Of a stretch of DNA of 64,000 nt, positions 46,390 through 55,309 are shown piece by piece. The notes beneath the pieces were generated by a model, which had not been told where the DNA came from, ran no database searches, and saw only the letters and a list, made by a program, of their open reading frames with translations. Source of the stretch: Agrobacterium tumefaciens (GTDB lineage Bacteria; Pseudomonadota; Alphaproteobacteria; Rhizobiales; Rhizobiaceae); the NCBI RefSeq assembly GCF_000834635.1, contig NZ_JXQV01000030.1:62001-126000 (forward strand), in the 5' to 3' direction. The position numbers and the translations under genes were made by a program. Numbering within the stretch: the first letter of the stretch is position 1; each line of letters starts with the position of its first letter.

Positions 46390-46920
46390 ATGCGGAAATT
46401 TCTGCTCACCACTGCTGCCATTCTCTTTTCCACCCACGCCATTGCCGCAGACCCGACAGAACCTGTGAAAAAGGTGATGGATATTACCGTCAAGAACTGG
46501 TCGGGCGAAGCGCAAGACTGGAAATACATATTCGATGAGGACCTGCTGAGCACGCTGTTCAGCAAGGCATTTGCTGAACAATACCGCGAAGCGTCGAAGA
46601 AGCCCGCCTCCGAAGTCGAGAGTGGCGAAAAGGGTGACCCGTTCGGTTACGACGTTGTCACCAACTCGCAGGATGGCTGCCCGTTGCAGGATGTTGCCAT
46701 CACGCCCGCGCCCGGAAAAGACGGCGTCACAAGCGTGAACGTCAAGTTCAAGCTGTGGGCCTGCATGGATGAGGCCGAGATGAAGGCGAGCGTCGATCAG
46801 GTCGATTTCGATGTGATCGAGGAAGACGGTAAGCCTGTGATCAGCGATATCCATCGCGTGGGCGATGATGGTCGTGATTCCCTCGTTCAGGAAATGACAA
46901 ATATCATCAAGGGTGAATAA
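46390..46920 (+). CDS. secreted protein of unknown function
   Basis: 176 residues from ATG 46390. A signal peptide (MRKFLLTTAAILFSTHAIA) predicts export. The mature part is acidic and has two cysteines (DGCPLQ and WACMDE) that may pair. I recognise no family. It stands between icd and trmJ, 77 bases before trmJ. Confidence 0.75.
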   Translation: MRKFLLTTAAILFSTHAIAADPTEPVKKVMDITVKNWSGEAQDWKYIFDEDLLSTLFSKAFAEQYREASKKPASEVESGEKGDPFGYDVVTNSQDGCPLQDVAITPAPGKDGVTSVNVKFKLWACMDEAEMKASVDQVDFDVIEEDGKPVISDIHRVGDDGRDSLVQEMTNIIKGE

Positions 46921-46997
46921 GCCGCATTTCCCGGCTCGTGCCTTTGATTTGTCCTTAAATCTGTGCCAGTGAAACGCCAAAATATTGGAAGGCGACT

Positions 46998-47828
46998 ATG
47001 GCAGGTACAAACAGCGAGCTTGAGCTTCTGGCAGAGGGTCCGGCGATCATTCTTGTCGAACCCCAGCTGGGTGAAAACATCGGCATGGTGGCACGCGCCA
47101 TGGCCAATTTTGGTCTGGCCGAGTTGCGGTTGGTCAACCCGAGGGATGGCTGGCCGAATGAGAAGGCTCGCTCTGCCGCCTCGAAAGCCGACCATGTCAT
47201 CGATAACACGCGGGTTTTCGATACGATTGAAGAGGCGACTGCCGACCTGCAATTCACCTATGCGACGACAGCGCGGGAGCGCTATGGTTTCAAGCCGGTG
47301 CGCGCGCCCGTGGTTGCGGCGGAAACCCTGCGCTTGAAATTTAGATCCGGCGAAAAGACCGGCATTCTGTTTGGTCGCGAGCGCTGGGGCCTGACCAATG
47401 AAGAGGTGGCGCTGGCTGATGAGATCGTAACGTTTCCGGTCAATCCAGCCTTTGCCTCGCTCAATATTGCGCAGGCCGTACTGCTCATGTCCTATGAATG
47501 GATGAAGTCCAGCATGGAGGATTTGAGCCAGACGCTGTTTGAGCCTCTGGAGCAGCAGCAGGCGACGAAGGAGCAGCTTTACGGCCTGTTCGAGCAGATG
47601 GAAGAAGCCCTGGATGCCCGCGGATATTTCCGTCCCGAAGGCAAGAGACAGCGGATGATTGAAAATCTGCGGGCAGTCTTGTCTCGCCGTGCGCTCTCTT
47701 CGCAGGAAATCAACGTTTTGCGCGGCGTCTTCGGCACATTCGATAAATATGGACGCCAGACGCCGAGGGGCAGCAATGGCCCCTATGCCGAGGAAAGCGT
47801 GAGGGAAGATGGCGCCGACGACGCGTGA
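46998..47828 (+). CDS. trmJ: tRNA (cytidine/uridine-2'-O) methyltransferase TrmJ-like (SpoU family)
   Basis: 276 residues. SPOUT motifs: [18 protein letters not shown] near residue 22, [13 protein letters not shown], and [15 protein letters not shown]. TrmJ methylates the ribose at position 32 of tRNAs. Other SpoU enzymes modify rRNA, so the exact target is inferred. It overlaps murI by 20 bases. Confidence 0.9.
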   Translation: MAGTNSELELLAEGPAIILVEPQLGENIGMVARAMANFGLAELRLVNPRDGWPNEKARSAASKADHVIDNTRVFDTIEEATADLQFTYATTARERYGFKPVRAPVVAAETLRLKFRSGEKTGILFGRERWGLTNEEVALADEIVTFPVNPAFASLNIAQAVLLMSYEWMKSSMEDLSQTLFEPLEQQQATKEQLYGLFEQMEEALDARGYFRPEGKRQRMIENLRAVLSRRALSSQEINVLRGVFGTFDKYGRQTPRGSNGPYAEESVREDGADDA

Positions 47829-48639
47829 TCCCATGCCGCCTAGGTCAAAGCCGGTGCTCGTTCTGGATAGCGGCATTGGCGGCTTGACCGTCTTGCGCGA
47901 AGCAAGAGTTCTGATGCCGGAGCGCGGCTTCATCTATGTTGCTGATGATGCCGGTTTTCCCTATGGCGGGTGGGAAGAGGGCGCGTTGACTGAGCGGCTG
48001 CTTTCTCTGTTTGGATGGCTGATCGAGACCCACCAACCGGAAATCTGCATTGTTGCCTGCAATACGGCGTTTACGCTTGCAGGTGCGGCTCTTCGTGAAA
48101 AATTTCCCGAAATGACGTTTGTCGGCACGGTTCCCGCCATCAAGCCAGCGGCAGAGCGCACACGTTCGGGCCTCGTTTCGGTTCTGGCAACACCCGGCAC
48201 AGTGAAGCGCGCCTATACGCGTGATCTCATCCAGTCTTTCGCCTCACAATGCCATGTCCGGTTGGTTGGCTCGGAAAACCTCGCCCGCATGGCGGAAGTA
48301 TGGATACGCGGAGAGCCTGTTTCGGATGACGCGGTGCTGGCGGAAATATCGCCTTGCTTCGTTGAGGAGAAAGGTGCGCGCACGGATATTGTTGTGCTGG
48401 CCTGCACCCATTATCCATTCATGGCCAATGTCTTTCGCAAGTTGGCGCCATGGCCGGTGGACTGGCTGGATCCCGCCGAAGCCATTGCGCGACAGGCGCG
48501 GCGAAAAGTTGAAATGGTGCAGGGTGCCGAGCATCCCGAAGGTTTCGACTTTGCGATTTTTACATCCGGCCAACCCGACTTCACGACGCGCCGCCTTATG
48601 CAGGGCTTTGGTCTGAAGGTCGCTGCCTCGCAACAGTAA
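47809..48639 (+). CDS. murI: glutamate racemase
   Basis: 276 residues. It makes D-glutamate for peptidoglycan. The two catalytic cysteines lie in V-A-C-N-T-A-F and A-C-T-H-Y-P-F, and L-D-S-G-I-G-G-L-T opens the fold. The start at ATG 47809 follows a GAGGG site within the end of trmJ; ATG 47833 is an alternative. Translation is likely coupled to trmJ. Confidence 0.95.
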   Translation: MAPTTRDPMPPRSKPVLVLDSGIGGLTVLREARVLMPERGFIYVADDAGFPYGGWEEGALTERLLSLFGWLIETHQPEICIVACNTAFTLAGAALREKFPEMTFVGTVPAIKPAAERTRSGLVSVLATPGTVKRAYTRDLIQSFASQCHVRLVGSENLARMAEVWIRGEPVSDDAVLAEISPCFVEEKGARTDIVVLACTHYPFMANVFRKLAPWPVDWLDPAEAIARQARRKVEMVQGAEHPEGFDFAIFTSGQPDFTTRRLMQGFGLKVAASQQ

Positions 48640-48757
48640 CTGTTGCATATTTGCTTCAATTTTGATTTCGGTTGCAATTTTCGATTGAGGCTGTTGCCTT
48701 GTGAAAAAAGCTGTGGCAAAAATTACAAGCTCGCAACTCAAACTCAGGAGGCGTTAT

Positions 48758-48847
48758 ATGACGACATTTACGAACCATCGCCTCGCTGGCGTAGCACGTC
48801 GGATGATGCCGGTTCTTACCGCAATTACCGTGGTATCTTTCCGATAA
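48758..48847 (+). CDS. possible 29-codon small protein with a strong ribosome site
   Basis: ATG 48758 has a full AGGAGG Shine-Dalgarno sequence at 48746-48751, six bases upstream. The frame encodes 29 residues (M-T-T-F-T-N-H-R-L-A-G-V-A-R-R-M-M-P-V-L-T-A-I-T-V-V-S-F-R) with a basic part and a hydrophobic C-terminal stretch. It lies between murI and the DUF1127 gene. It has no recognised family; the ribosome site is the main support. Confidence 0.5.
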   Translation: MTTFTNHRLAGVARRMMPVLTAITVVSFR

Positions 48848-49003
48848 AGGTCTGCTGACGCAGCCTTTCTCTGCCTCTGGGCATTCCAACACCTAACAAC
48901 CGCAGACTTATCGTGTCGTCGCATTTTGCACGTCCGATTCCTTTTGCGCATTTTTCCCATCACGAAAGGGCCTGGTTGCTGAAACGCGCCGGGACGGATT
49001 CTT

Positions 49004-49240
49004 ATGTCCAATGAGCAATCTATACGTGTAACTAATGTTTCGACCGCTGTTGATGAGCTGTTCAGCCATTTTGGCGTCTGGGTAACATTAAGAGCCATGC
49101 TCGTCGTTGCATGGAAGCGTCACCAGACGCGGGCTCAAGTCACGCATTTGTCTGACCATATGCGGCGTGACATCGGCCTGCCGGTTATCAAAGAACGGCA
49201 AGCGCCGCCACTGATACCCCCCTGGGCCCCGCGCTTTTGA
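49004..49240 (+). CDS. DUF1127-like small protein
   Basis: 78 residues. The DUF1127 signature is seen in V-T-H-L-S-D-H-M-R-R-D-I-G-L-P. The N-terminal part is helical (ELFSHFGVWVTLRAML). A GGGACGGA stretch precedes the ATG. It is a second, separate DUF1127 member in the window (the first is at 5499) and follows the 29-codon frame by about 155 bases. Confidence 0.75.
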   Translation: MSNEQSIRVTNVSTAVDELFSHFGVWVTLRAMLVVAWKRHQTRAQVTHLSDHMRRDIGLPVIKERQAPPLIPPWAPRF

Positions 49241-49314
49241 GACGGCCACCTTCTCGGCGGCGATGCTGCCGGGAAGGTTTTCACATCGCAGCGCGGAAAT
49301 AACGGAGATTGGTA

Positions 49315-49827
49315 ATGCCCTTTGCAATACAAAAGTTGTCAGCATTTGACGCCCAAGATTATCGCGATCTTCGACTGGAGGGCCTTGCGGCGCATCCCGA
49401 AGCCTTTGGTGCGTCTTGGGAAGATGAGTCCCTGTTATCGGTAGACGACTTCGCGCACCGTTTGGAACAGCAGCATGTTTTTGCCGCCCGCCAAACGGAT
49501 ACGAAAATCATGCTTGGTGCCGTTGGCATCCGACTCTCAGCAGCCTCAAAAACGAAGCACAAAGGGTTGATTGTCGGGATGTATGTGCGGCCGGAAATGC
49601 GCGGATCGGGCGTCGGTGCAGCGCTTGTTCAACACGTTCTGGACTATGCACGGTCAATTGTTGAACAGGTCAACCTCGTCGTGGAGGCATCGAATGTTGG
49701 TGCATGCGGGCTCTATAGGAAGCTAGGTTTCGAGCAATATGGATACGAGCCACGTGCGCGCAAAGTCGGGCAGACCTATTATGACGACGTCCTGATGGCG
49801 CTCGCGCTGCGCGACGGGCAAGCTTGA
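49315..49827 (+). CDS. GNAT family N-acetyltransferase
   Basis: 170 residues from ATG 49315 with GGAG 8 bases before it. The acetyl-CoA-binding motif is V-G-M-Y-V-R-P-E-M-R-G-S-G-V-G-A-A-L (R-x-x-G-x-G variant), followed by EASNVGACGLYRKLGFEQYG, the usual GNAT end. The acceptor is unknown. Confidence 0.93.
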   Translation: MPFAIQKLSAFDAQDYRDLRLEGLAAHPEAFGASWEDESLLSVDDFAHRLEQQHVFAARQTDTKIMLGAVGIRLSAASKTKHKGLIVGMYVRPEMRGSGVGAALVQHVLDYARSIVEQVNLVVEASNVGACGLYRKLGFEQYGYEPRARKVGQTYYDDVLMALALRDGQA

Positions 49828-49910
49828 GCTTCCCGTGATTGCAATTTTCCTTGATCTTGTTTCAGCTTGGTGGCTTGCTTTCCGTTATCATTGCCAAGGG
49901 AGACATGATT

Positions 49911-50546
49911 ATGCCGATTGAGAACTGGCTGGCCTTTGTTGCCGCATCCGCCATTATGCTCGCCATTCCCGGACCTACAATTCTGCTGGTCATTTCCTAT
50001 GCGCTGGGCCATGGGCGGAAGGCGAGTTCTGCCACCGTTGCTGGCGTGGCGCTCGGAGATTTTACGGCGATGACGGCGTCGATGCTGGGGCTGGGTGCGC
50101 TGCTTGCGACATCCGCCGCGCTGTTTACTGGTCTCAAATGGGTGGGGGCCGCCTATCTCATTTATCTTGGTATCAAGATCTGGCGGGCGCCGGTGAGCGG
50201 CGAGGGCGCAGGGGAAGAGCAGACAAAGGGAAGGGAACGTCCGCTCAAGATATTCCTGCATACCTATGTCGTAACGGCGCTCAATCCCAAGAGCATCATC
50301 TTTTTCGTGGCGTTCCTGCCGCAGTTTCTCACGCCATCTTTGCCCGTCTGGCCACAGGTCATGATCTTTGAGGTTACATTCCTTGTGCTTGCCACCTGCA
50401 ACGCGGCTCTTTATGGGTTGCTGGCAAGTGCGGCCCGCAACTCCATTCGCAAGCCAAATGTTCAACGTATCGTCAACCGTACGGGCGGCAGCCTGTTGAT
50501 CGGGGCTGGTGTGTTGACCATGGGTTGGAAACGGGCCGTCGGTTAA
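49911..50546 (+). CDS. LysE/RhtB family transporter
   Basis: 211 residues from ATG 49911 (AAGGGAG lies 8 bases before; ATG 49905 would be too close to it). Six transmembrane helices. The family motif A-I-P-G-P-T-I-L-L-V-I-S-Y-A-L-G-H-G-R and G-A-A-Y-L-I-Y-L-G-I are present. It exports amino acids such as homoserine or lysine; substrate unknown. Confidence 0.92.
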   Translation: MPIENWLAFVAASAIMLAIPGPTILLVISYALGHGRKASSATVAGVALGDFTAMTASMLGLGALLATSAALFTGLKWVGAAYLIYLGIKIWRAPVSGEGAGEEQTKGRERPLKIFLHTYVVTALNPKSIIFFVAFLPQFLTPSLPVWPQVMIFEVTFLVLATCNAALYGLLASAARNSIRKPNVQRIVNRTGGSLLIGAGVLTMGWKRAVG

Positions 50547-50584
50547 GAGCGCCGCGATTTCCTGCGGCACCGATTGGAATTCAC

Positions 50585-51457
50585 ATGGCAGTGCCGCACA
50601 TATTTCTCGCCCTCATCACTGTGTTTTTGTGGGGCTTCAACTTCGTTGTCATCAAGGTCGGCGTCATGAATATGCCGCCCTTGTTTCTGACGGCGTTGCG
50701 GTACTTTTTCGCCGCTGTCCCACTCATCTTCTTTCTGCCGCGCCCCAAAGTGCCGTGGCAGCATATGGTGGTCTACGGCATGGTCATGGGCTGCGCGCAG
50801 TTCGGGCTTTTATACACGGCCATCAAATGGGGCCTGCCTGCGGGGCTGGCTTCACTGGTCATGCAGTCGCAAGCCTTTTTTACCATGGCGCTGGCGGTCA
50901 CGCTGCTGGGTGAAATTTCGCTGAAATCCCATGTGGCAGGGGCCGTTATTGCGTTTAGCGGTCTGGCCGTCATCGGGCTGGAGCGGCTGAACATCAGTGC
51001 CATGGTGCCACTGTTGATGTGTGTCGGCGCGGCCTTCAGCTGGGCAATCGGCAATATTGTCAACCGCAAGGTTGGCCGGGTCAACGCGATTTCCTTCGTG
51101 GCCTGGACCAGCCTTGTGCCGGTGCTGCCCCTCATTGTCCTTTCACTTCTTCTGGAAGGTCCGCAGGCCATCGCGGCGGGCATGGCAACGGCAAATCTCA
51201 TGACAGTTCTTGTCGTCGCCTATATGGCTTATGGCGCGACAATCGTTGGCGCAGGGATATGGAGCTTTCTTCTGCTTCGCTATCCAGCGGGAACCGTTGC
51301 GCCATTTTCACTTCTCGTGCCAATTGTCGGCTTCATCGGTGCGTATTATGCTTTCGACGAGGAGATCACGTTGCTGGAGATAATCGGCAGCGCGCTCGTG
51401 GTCGCAGGACTTGCGCTCAACGTGTTTGGACGCCGCATTTCATTGGGGCGTGGCTGA
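50585..51457 (+). CDS. EamA-family (DMT) transporter
   Basis: 290 residues, about ten transmembrane helices in two repeated EamA units. It starts with M-A-V-P-H-I-F-L-A-L-I-T-V-F-L-W-G-F-N-F-V, typical of this group. Members export amino acids or metabolites. It starts 39 bases after the LysE gene, so both may be one unit. Substrate unknown. Confidence 0.92.
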   Translation: MAVPHIFLALITVFLWGFNFVVIKVGVMNMPPLFLTALRYFFAAVPLIFFLPRPKVPWQHMVVYGMVMGCAQFGLLYTAIKWGLPAGLASLVMQSQAFFTMALAVTLLGEISLKSHVAGAVIAFSGLAVIGLERLNISAMVPLLMCVGAAFSWAIGNIVNRKVGRVNAISFVAWTSLVPVLPLIVLSLLLEGPQAIAAGMATANLMTVLVVAYMAYGATIVGAGIWSFLLLRYPAGTVAPFSLLVPIVGFIGAYYAFDEEITLLEIIGSALVVAGLALNVFGRRISLGRG

Positions 51458-51588
51458 TATGGCGTTTGCGATATTCCCTGTGCATTGTCTCGATGCGCGG
51501 GCGCATTTGTCGAAATATTTGGTAAAGAGAAGGTTCGCGCGGCGCATCGTCGGCACGTCATCCTTTCGCAGTGCAGGGAATTGTCAAA

Positions 51589-53109
51589 TTGCAGGTCGGT
51601 ATCGACATGGGAACGCTATCGGGCGGGCAGTCAGCCAAGCTCGATATTGAGGAATTGCTCGCCACACGCTTGCTGGTGCAGGGCAACTCCGGCTCAGGGA
51701 AATCCCATCTGCTCCGCCGTTTGCTGGAGCAATCCGCTCCCTGGGTGCAACAGGTCATCATCGATCCCGAAGGCGATTTCGTTACGCTGGCCGATAAGTT
51801 CGGCCATGTGGTGGTTGATGGTGAGCGCACGGAAGGCGAACTTTCCGGCATTGCGAACCGTATTCGCCAGCACCGGGTGTCCTGCGTTCTGACGCTGGAA
51901 GGCTTGGATGTCGAGCAGCAGATGCGCGCCGCCGCTGCCTTCCTGAACGGGCTTTTCGACGCTGACCGCGAGTTCTGGTATCCTGTCCTTGTGGTGGTGG
52001 ATGAGGCGCAGATGTTTGCCCCCTCCGTTGCTGGTGAGGTGACGGAAGACGCCCGCAAAATGTCGCTCGGTGCTATGACGAACCTGATGTGCCGTGGCCG
52101 TAAACGTGGCCTGGCCGGCGTTATTGCCACGCAGCGTCTGGCAAAGCTTGCCAAGAACGTCGCAGCTGAAGCGTCGAACTTTCTGATGGGCCGTACGTTC
52201 CTCGATATCGATATGGCGCGTGCAGCCGATCTGCTGGGCATGGATCGCCGTCAGGCGGAAATGTTCCGCGATCTGCAGCGCGGAAATTTCGTGGCGCTCG
52301 GCCCCGCGCTGTCGCGTCGTCCCTTGCCGATCATCATTGGTGCCGTGGAAACCTCGGCGCGCTCGTCGTCGCCGAAGCTCATGCCGCTGCCCGACTCGCC
52401 GCAGGATGTGGAAGACCTGATCTTCACGCCCGACCCTGAGGAATTCACCCGCGCGCCGGTGCGCCGTACCCCGCCGGCACCGCGCCCAACGACCGATATT
52501 CTGGCAGAGCTTGCCCGTTCCACACCAGCCATTGGCGGCCCGGAGCCGCAGCAGCCGACACAGCGCAGCAGCCAGCCGGAAATGTCGCCAGAAGAGCGCG
52601 AAGATAAGATTTCTGCGGTGCTATCGGAAATCATGGACGATCCGCAATCGGCCTATCGCACCGATGCGGTTCTCTATCAGGAGTTTCTGGTGCGCGCCCG
52701 CATGCGGCGCATTCCTGGCACACCCATGGCGCTTTCCGAGTTCCGCCGTCAGGTGGCCATCACCCGCTCCGGCGTGGATGCGGAGATGGCGGCAAGCGAG
52801 GATTGGGAAAAGGCACTCGCGCTCTCCAAGAACGTTTCAGACGATTTGCAGGGTGTTTTCCTGTTGCTGGTCAAGGCCGCTCTCAACGAAGAGCCATGCC
52901 CTTCAGATGCCCGCATCGCGCGCGCCTATGGCACGCATTCCGCGCGTCGCGCCCGTATGCTGCTCGGCTATTTCGAGGAGAAGGAACTGGTTGTCGTGCA
53001 TGCGGATTTCTCCGGTAAGCGCATCGTCGCCTTCCCCGACCTCGACGCAAAAACCGCACCCGGAGATGCGGATGCGGCTGATGAAATCTCGAAGCTAGCG
53101 GCTGAGTAA
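51589..53109 (+). CDS. HerA-like (DUF87) ATPase with C-terminal helical domain
   Basis: About 506 residues. Start uncertain: TTG 51589, GTG 51571 and ATG 51607 are in frame. The P-loop is G-N-S-G-S-G-K-S-H, Walker B is L-V-V-V-D-E-A-Q-M-F, and a later arginine-rich R-G-R-K-R-G-L segment fits the HerA/FtsK-like fold. A long Pro-rich linker precedes a C-terminal domain with a winged-helix-like end (IARAYGTHSARRARMLLGYFEE). HerA partners in archaea pair with NurA nucleases, but no such gene is here. It may be a DNA or membrane motor. Confidence 0.85.
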   Translation: MQVGIDMGTLSGGQSAKLDIEELLATRLLVQGNSGSGKSHLLRRLLEQSAPWVQQVIIDPEGDFVTLADKFGHVVVDGERTEGELSGIANRIRQHRVSCVLTLEGLDVEQQMRAAAAFLNGLFDADREFWYPVLVVVDEAQMFAPSVAGEVTEDARKMSLGAMTNLMCRGRKRGLAGVIATQRLAKLAKNVAAEASNFLMGRTFLDIDMARAADLLGMDRRQAEMFRDLQRGNFVALGPALSRRPLPIIIGAVETSARSSSPKLMPLPDSPQDVEDLIFTPDPEEFTRAPVRRTPPAPRPTTDILAELARSTPAIGGPEPQQPTQRSSQPEMSPEEREDKISAVLSEIMDDPQSAYRTDAVLYQEFLVRARMRRIPGTPMALSEFRRQVAITRSGVDAEMAASEDWEKALALSKNVSDDLQGVFLLLVKAALNEEPCPSDARIARAYGTHSARRARMLLGYFEEKELVVVHADFSGKRIVAFPDLDAKTAPGDADAADEISKLAAE

Positions 53110-53116
53110 AGCATGA

Positions 53117-53134
53117 AGGCGGCTTTCGCCGCCT
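53117..53134. terminator. bidirectional hairpin between the ATPase and terC-like genes
   Basis: AGGCGGC (53117-53123) pairs with GCCGCCT (53128-53134) around TTTC, between two convergent stop codons. It is short but perfect. Confidence 0.6.
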
Positions 53135-53146
53135 CCACATCTGTCA

Positions 53147-54130
53147 TTATTCTACAGCTTTCGTTTCATTGCGGGTTGCCCACAGAGAGCCGATGATGCC
53201 GGTCGCAAGGATCGCGACTGTCACGCCGAGCGATACTGTCGGCGGGATCTTGGCAATGCCGAGCATGTCAGCCACAAAGATCTTGGAACCGACGAAGACC
53301 AGAACCGCAGCCAGCGCATATTTCAGATATGCAAAGCGGTGGATGAGGGCAGCCAGCGCGAAGTAGAGAGCGCGAAGGCCAAGGATCGCGAAGATGTTCG
53401 ATGTGTAGACGATGAAGGGATCGGTGGTGATCGCGAAGATCGCCGGGATCGAATCAACCGCGAAGATAAGGTCGGCAATTTCGACCATGATCAGCGCGAG
53501 GAACAGCGGCGTTACAAAGGTCTTCAGCTTGCCCGTCTTCTCATCGACTTCCTTGACGATGAATTTTTCACCGTGCAGTGCATTGGTCACGGGCAGGTGC
53601 TTGCGCAGGAACTTCAGGATCTTGTTGTTGCCGATATCGTTCGCATCATGATCTGACGAGAACAGCATCTTGAGGCCGGTAAAGACCAGAAACGCCGCGA
53701 AGATATAAAGCACCCAGTGGAAGTTTTCGACGATGGCTGCACCAGCGGCAATCATGATACCGCGCAAAACGATCACGCCCAGAATACCCCAGAGCAACAC
53801 GCGGTGCTGGTACTGGCGAGGGATGGCAAAATAGGAGAAGATCATGGCGATGATGAAGATGTTGTCCATCGCCAGGCTTTTTTCAACGACAAAGCCTGTC
53901 ACATATTCCAAAGCCAGTTGCTGGCCGGATTGATACCAGATCCAGCCGCCGAAGGCCAAGCCGATACCGATATAGAAGGTGGACATCAGCATGCTTTCAC
54001 GAATGCCGATTTCTTTGGAGTTCTTGTGCAAGACGCCCAGATCAAGGGCGAGAAGACCTAATACGAGAGAAATAAAGACAGCCCACATCCAGGTGGGGGT
54101 GCCGAGAAAATCAGCGAAGAGAAATTCCAT
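53147..54130 (-). CDS. TerC/Alx family membrane protein
   Basis: 327 residues, about nine transmembrane helices. TerC-family signature residues: V-V-E-K-S-L-A-M-D-N-I-F-I-I and M-V-E-I-A-D-L-I-F-A-V-D-S-I-P-A. Alx and TerC proteins export Mn2+ or protect against metal stress. In enterobacteria alx is controlled by a Mn2+/pH-sensing riboswitch. Here a structured leader lies just upstream (see the regulatory entry). It is divergent from rpsD. Confidence 0.92.
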   Translation of the reverse strand: MEFLFADFLGTPTWMWAVFISLVLGLLALDLGVLHKNSKEIGIRESMLMSTFYIGIGLAFGGWIWYQSGQQLALEYVTGFVVEKSLAMDNIFIIAMIFSYFAIPRQYQHRVLLWGILGVIVLRGIMIAAGAAIVENFHWVLYIFAAFLVFTGLKMLFSSDHDANDIGNNKILKFLRKHLPVTNALHGEKFIVKEVDEKTGKLKTFVTPLFLALIMVEIADLIFAVDSIPAIFAITTDPFIVYTSNIFAILGLRALYFALAALIHRFAYLKYALAAVLVFVGSKIFVADMLGIAKIPPTVSLGVTVAILATGIIGSLWATRNETKAVE

Positions 54131-54134
54131 CAGT

Positions 54135-54260
54135 CAACCTTTGGCCGGACGAGGTTGGCTTTTCAGATGGGGACGCGTGAGCAATATTTAGACGTGGCCC
54201 CACCCTCAAGAGACTCGACATCGCGTATTGTCCGGTAATACGCCAGAGGGGCCCGAGTCT
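54135..54260 (-). promoter_or_regulatory. structured 5' leader of the terC-like gene, candidate riboswitch
   Basis: Read on the minus strand, 5' to 3': stem A, AGACTCG (54260-54254) with CGAGTCT (54217-54211), encloses GGCCCC (54253-54248) and a nested hairpin, AATACGC/GCGTATT (54243-54237 and 54229-54223) with loop ACCGGAC. Outside, GGGGCC (54201-54196) is complementary to the enclosed GGCCCC, which would make a pseudoknot. The last hairpin, CAACCT (54157-54152) and AGGTTG (54140-54135), contains the AAAGG ribosome site. Its 11-base loop holds GTCCGG, complementary to the CCGGAC of the nested hairpin loop. All folding is by eye. Confidence 0.5.
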
Positions 54261-54486
54261 TGATCACGAACGAGAAAATAATGTGGCGAAATCCTGTTTC
54301 AAGAGGGGCGTCAAACTTTTTTCTCATTGACATATTTATGAAGGAACCATAGAAGCCGCACAACACCGGGCAGCAATGCTCGGTGTTATCTGTTGATTGC
54401 CTTGCAGCTCGAAAGTTGTCGTTCGGCAATCGACATCACCGACATGTCCCGTGGCTTCTCCATTCGCAAATGTGAGAAACCTGTCA

Positions 54487-54550
54487 GAGGTCCTAAAACA
54501 GGACCTCAGAGGAGGGCGTGTTTCCTTGATCCGGTTTGGTAACAAACCGG
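54487..54550 (+). promoter_or_regulatory. two hairpins in the rpsD leader
   Basis: Hairpin 1: GAGGTCCT (54487-54494) with AGGACCTC (54500-54507), loop of 5. Hairpin 2: CCGGTTTG (54531-54538) with CAAACCGG (54543-54550), loop GTAA. The second ends 24 bases before the rpsD start and just before its AAAGGA ribosome site. S4 regulates translation of its own mRNA in some bacteria, so a leader element is plausible. Confidence 0.45.
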
Positions 54551-54574
54551 TGTAACATTCTGAAAGGAAATACG

Positions 54575-55192
54575 ATGAGCAAGCGCGAATCGTCTAAGTA
54601 TAAAATTGACCGCCGCATGGGCGAAAATATCTGGGGTCGTCCTAAGTCCCCAGTAAACCGCCGCGAATACGGCCCAGGCCAGCACGGTCAGCGCCGTAAG
54701 GGCAAGATGAGCGACTTCGGCACGCAGCTGCGCGCCAAGCAGAAGCTCAAGGGCTACTACGGTGAAGTCCGTGAAAAGCAGTTCCGTGCAACCTATGACG
54801 AAGCTAACCGTCGCAAGGGTGACACATCCGAGAACCTGATCGGTCTGCTCGAGTCCCGTCTGGACGCGATCGTATACCGCGCAAAGTTCGTTCCGACTGT
54901 TTTTGCTGCTCGCCAGTTCGTAAACCATGGCCACGTCACGGTTAACGGCGTTCGCGTCAACATCGGTTCTTACCGCTGCAAGCCAGGCGACGTTATCGAA
55001 GTTCGCCAGAAGTCCAAGCAGCTGGTGACGGTTCTGGAAGCTGTTGCTCTCGCAGAGCGTGACGTTCCTGACTACGTTGAAGTTGATCACAACAAGATGG
55101 TTGCGACATTCGTTCGCGTTCCTGCTCTTGCTGATGTTCCTTACGCTGTCGTCATGGAACCACACCTAGTGGTCGAATTCTACTCGCGTTAA
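54575..55192 (+). CDS. rpsD: 30S ribosomal protein S4
   Basis: 205 residues from ATG 54575 with AAAGGAAA before it. It binds 16S rRNA early in small-subunit assembly. The sequence shows [16 protein letters not shown], and the S4 domain [12 protein letters not shown] and N-H-G-H-V-T-V-N-G. The N-terminus lacks the zinc-binding cysteines. As in other alphaproteobacteria the gene stands apart from the main ribosomal clusters. Confidence 0.98.
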   Translation: MSKRESSKYKIDRRMGENIWGRPKSPVNRREYGPGQHGQRRKGKMSDFGTQLRAKQKLKGYYGEVREKQFRATYDEANRRKGDTSENLIGLLESRLDAIVYRAKFVPTVFAARQFVNHGHVTVNGVRVNIGSYRCKPGDVIEVRQKSKQLVTVLEAVALAERDVPDYVEVDHNKMVATFVRVPALADVPYAVVMEPHLVVEFYSR

Positions 55193-55212
55193 TCTGCGTG
55201 TAGCATCCATTG

Positions 55213-55240
55213 AAAAAGCCGCCTTTCGAGGCGGCTTTTT
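55213..55240 (+). terminator. rpsD terminator
   Basis: AAAAAGCCGCC (55213-55223) pairs with GGCGGCTTTTT (55230-55240) around TTTCGA, then two more T. Classic intrinsic terminator 20 bases after rpsD. Confidence 0.92.
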
Positions 55241-55309
55241 TTATGCGCGGTTTTGGGAAAGTGCCGTCACCTCGCAGAATGCGGGATGACGGGCGGGGTG
55301 GCCTGCACC

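Noticed and set aside
54131..54574. known yybP-ykoY riboswitch upstream of the terC-like gene
   Set aside because: I could not match the conserved sequences I know for that class. The region is reported as an unclassified structured leader instead.
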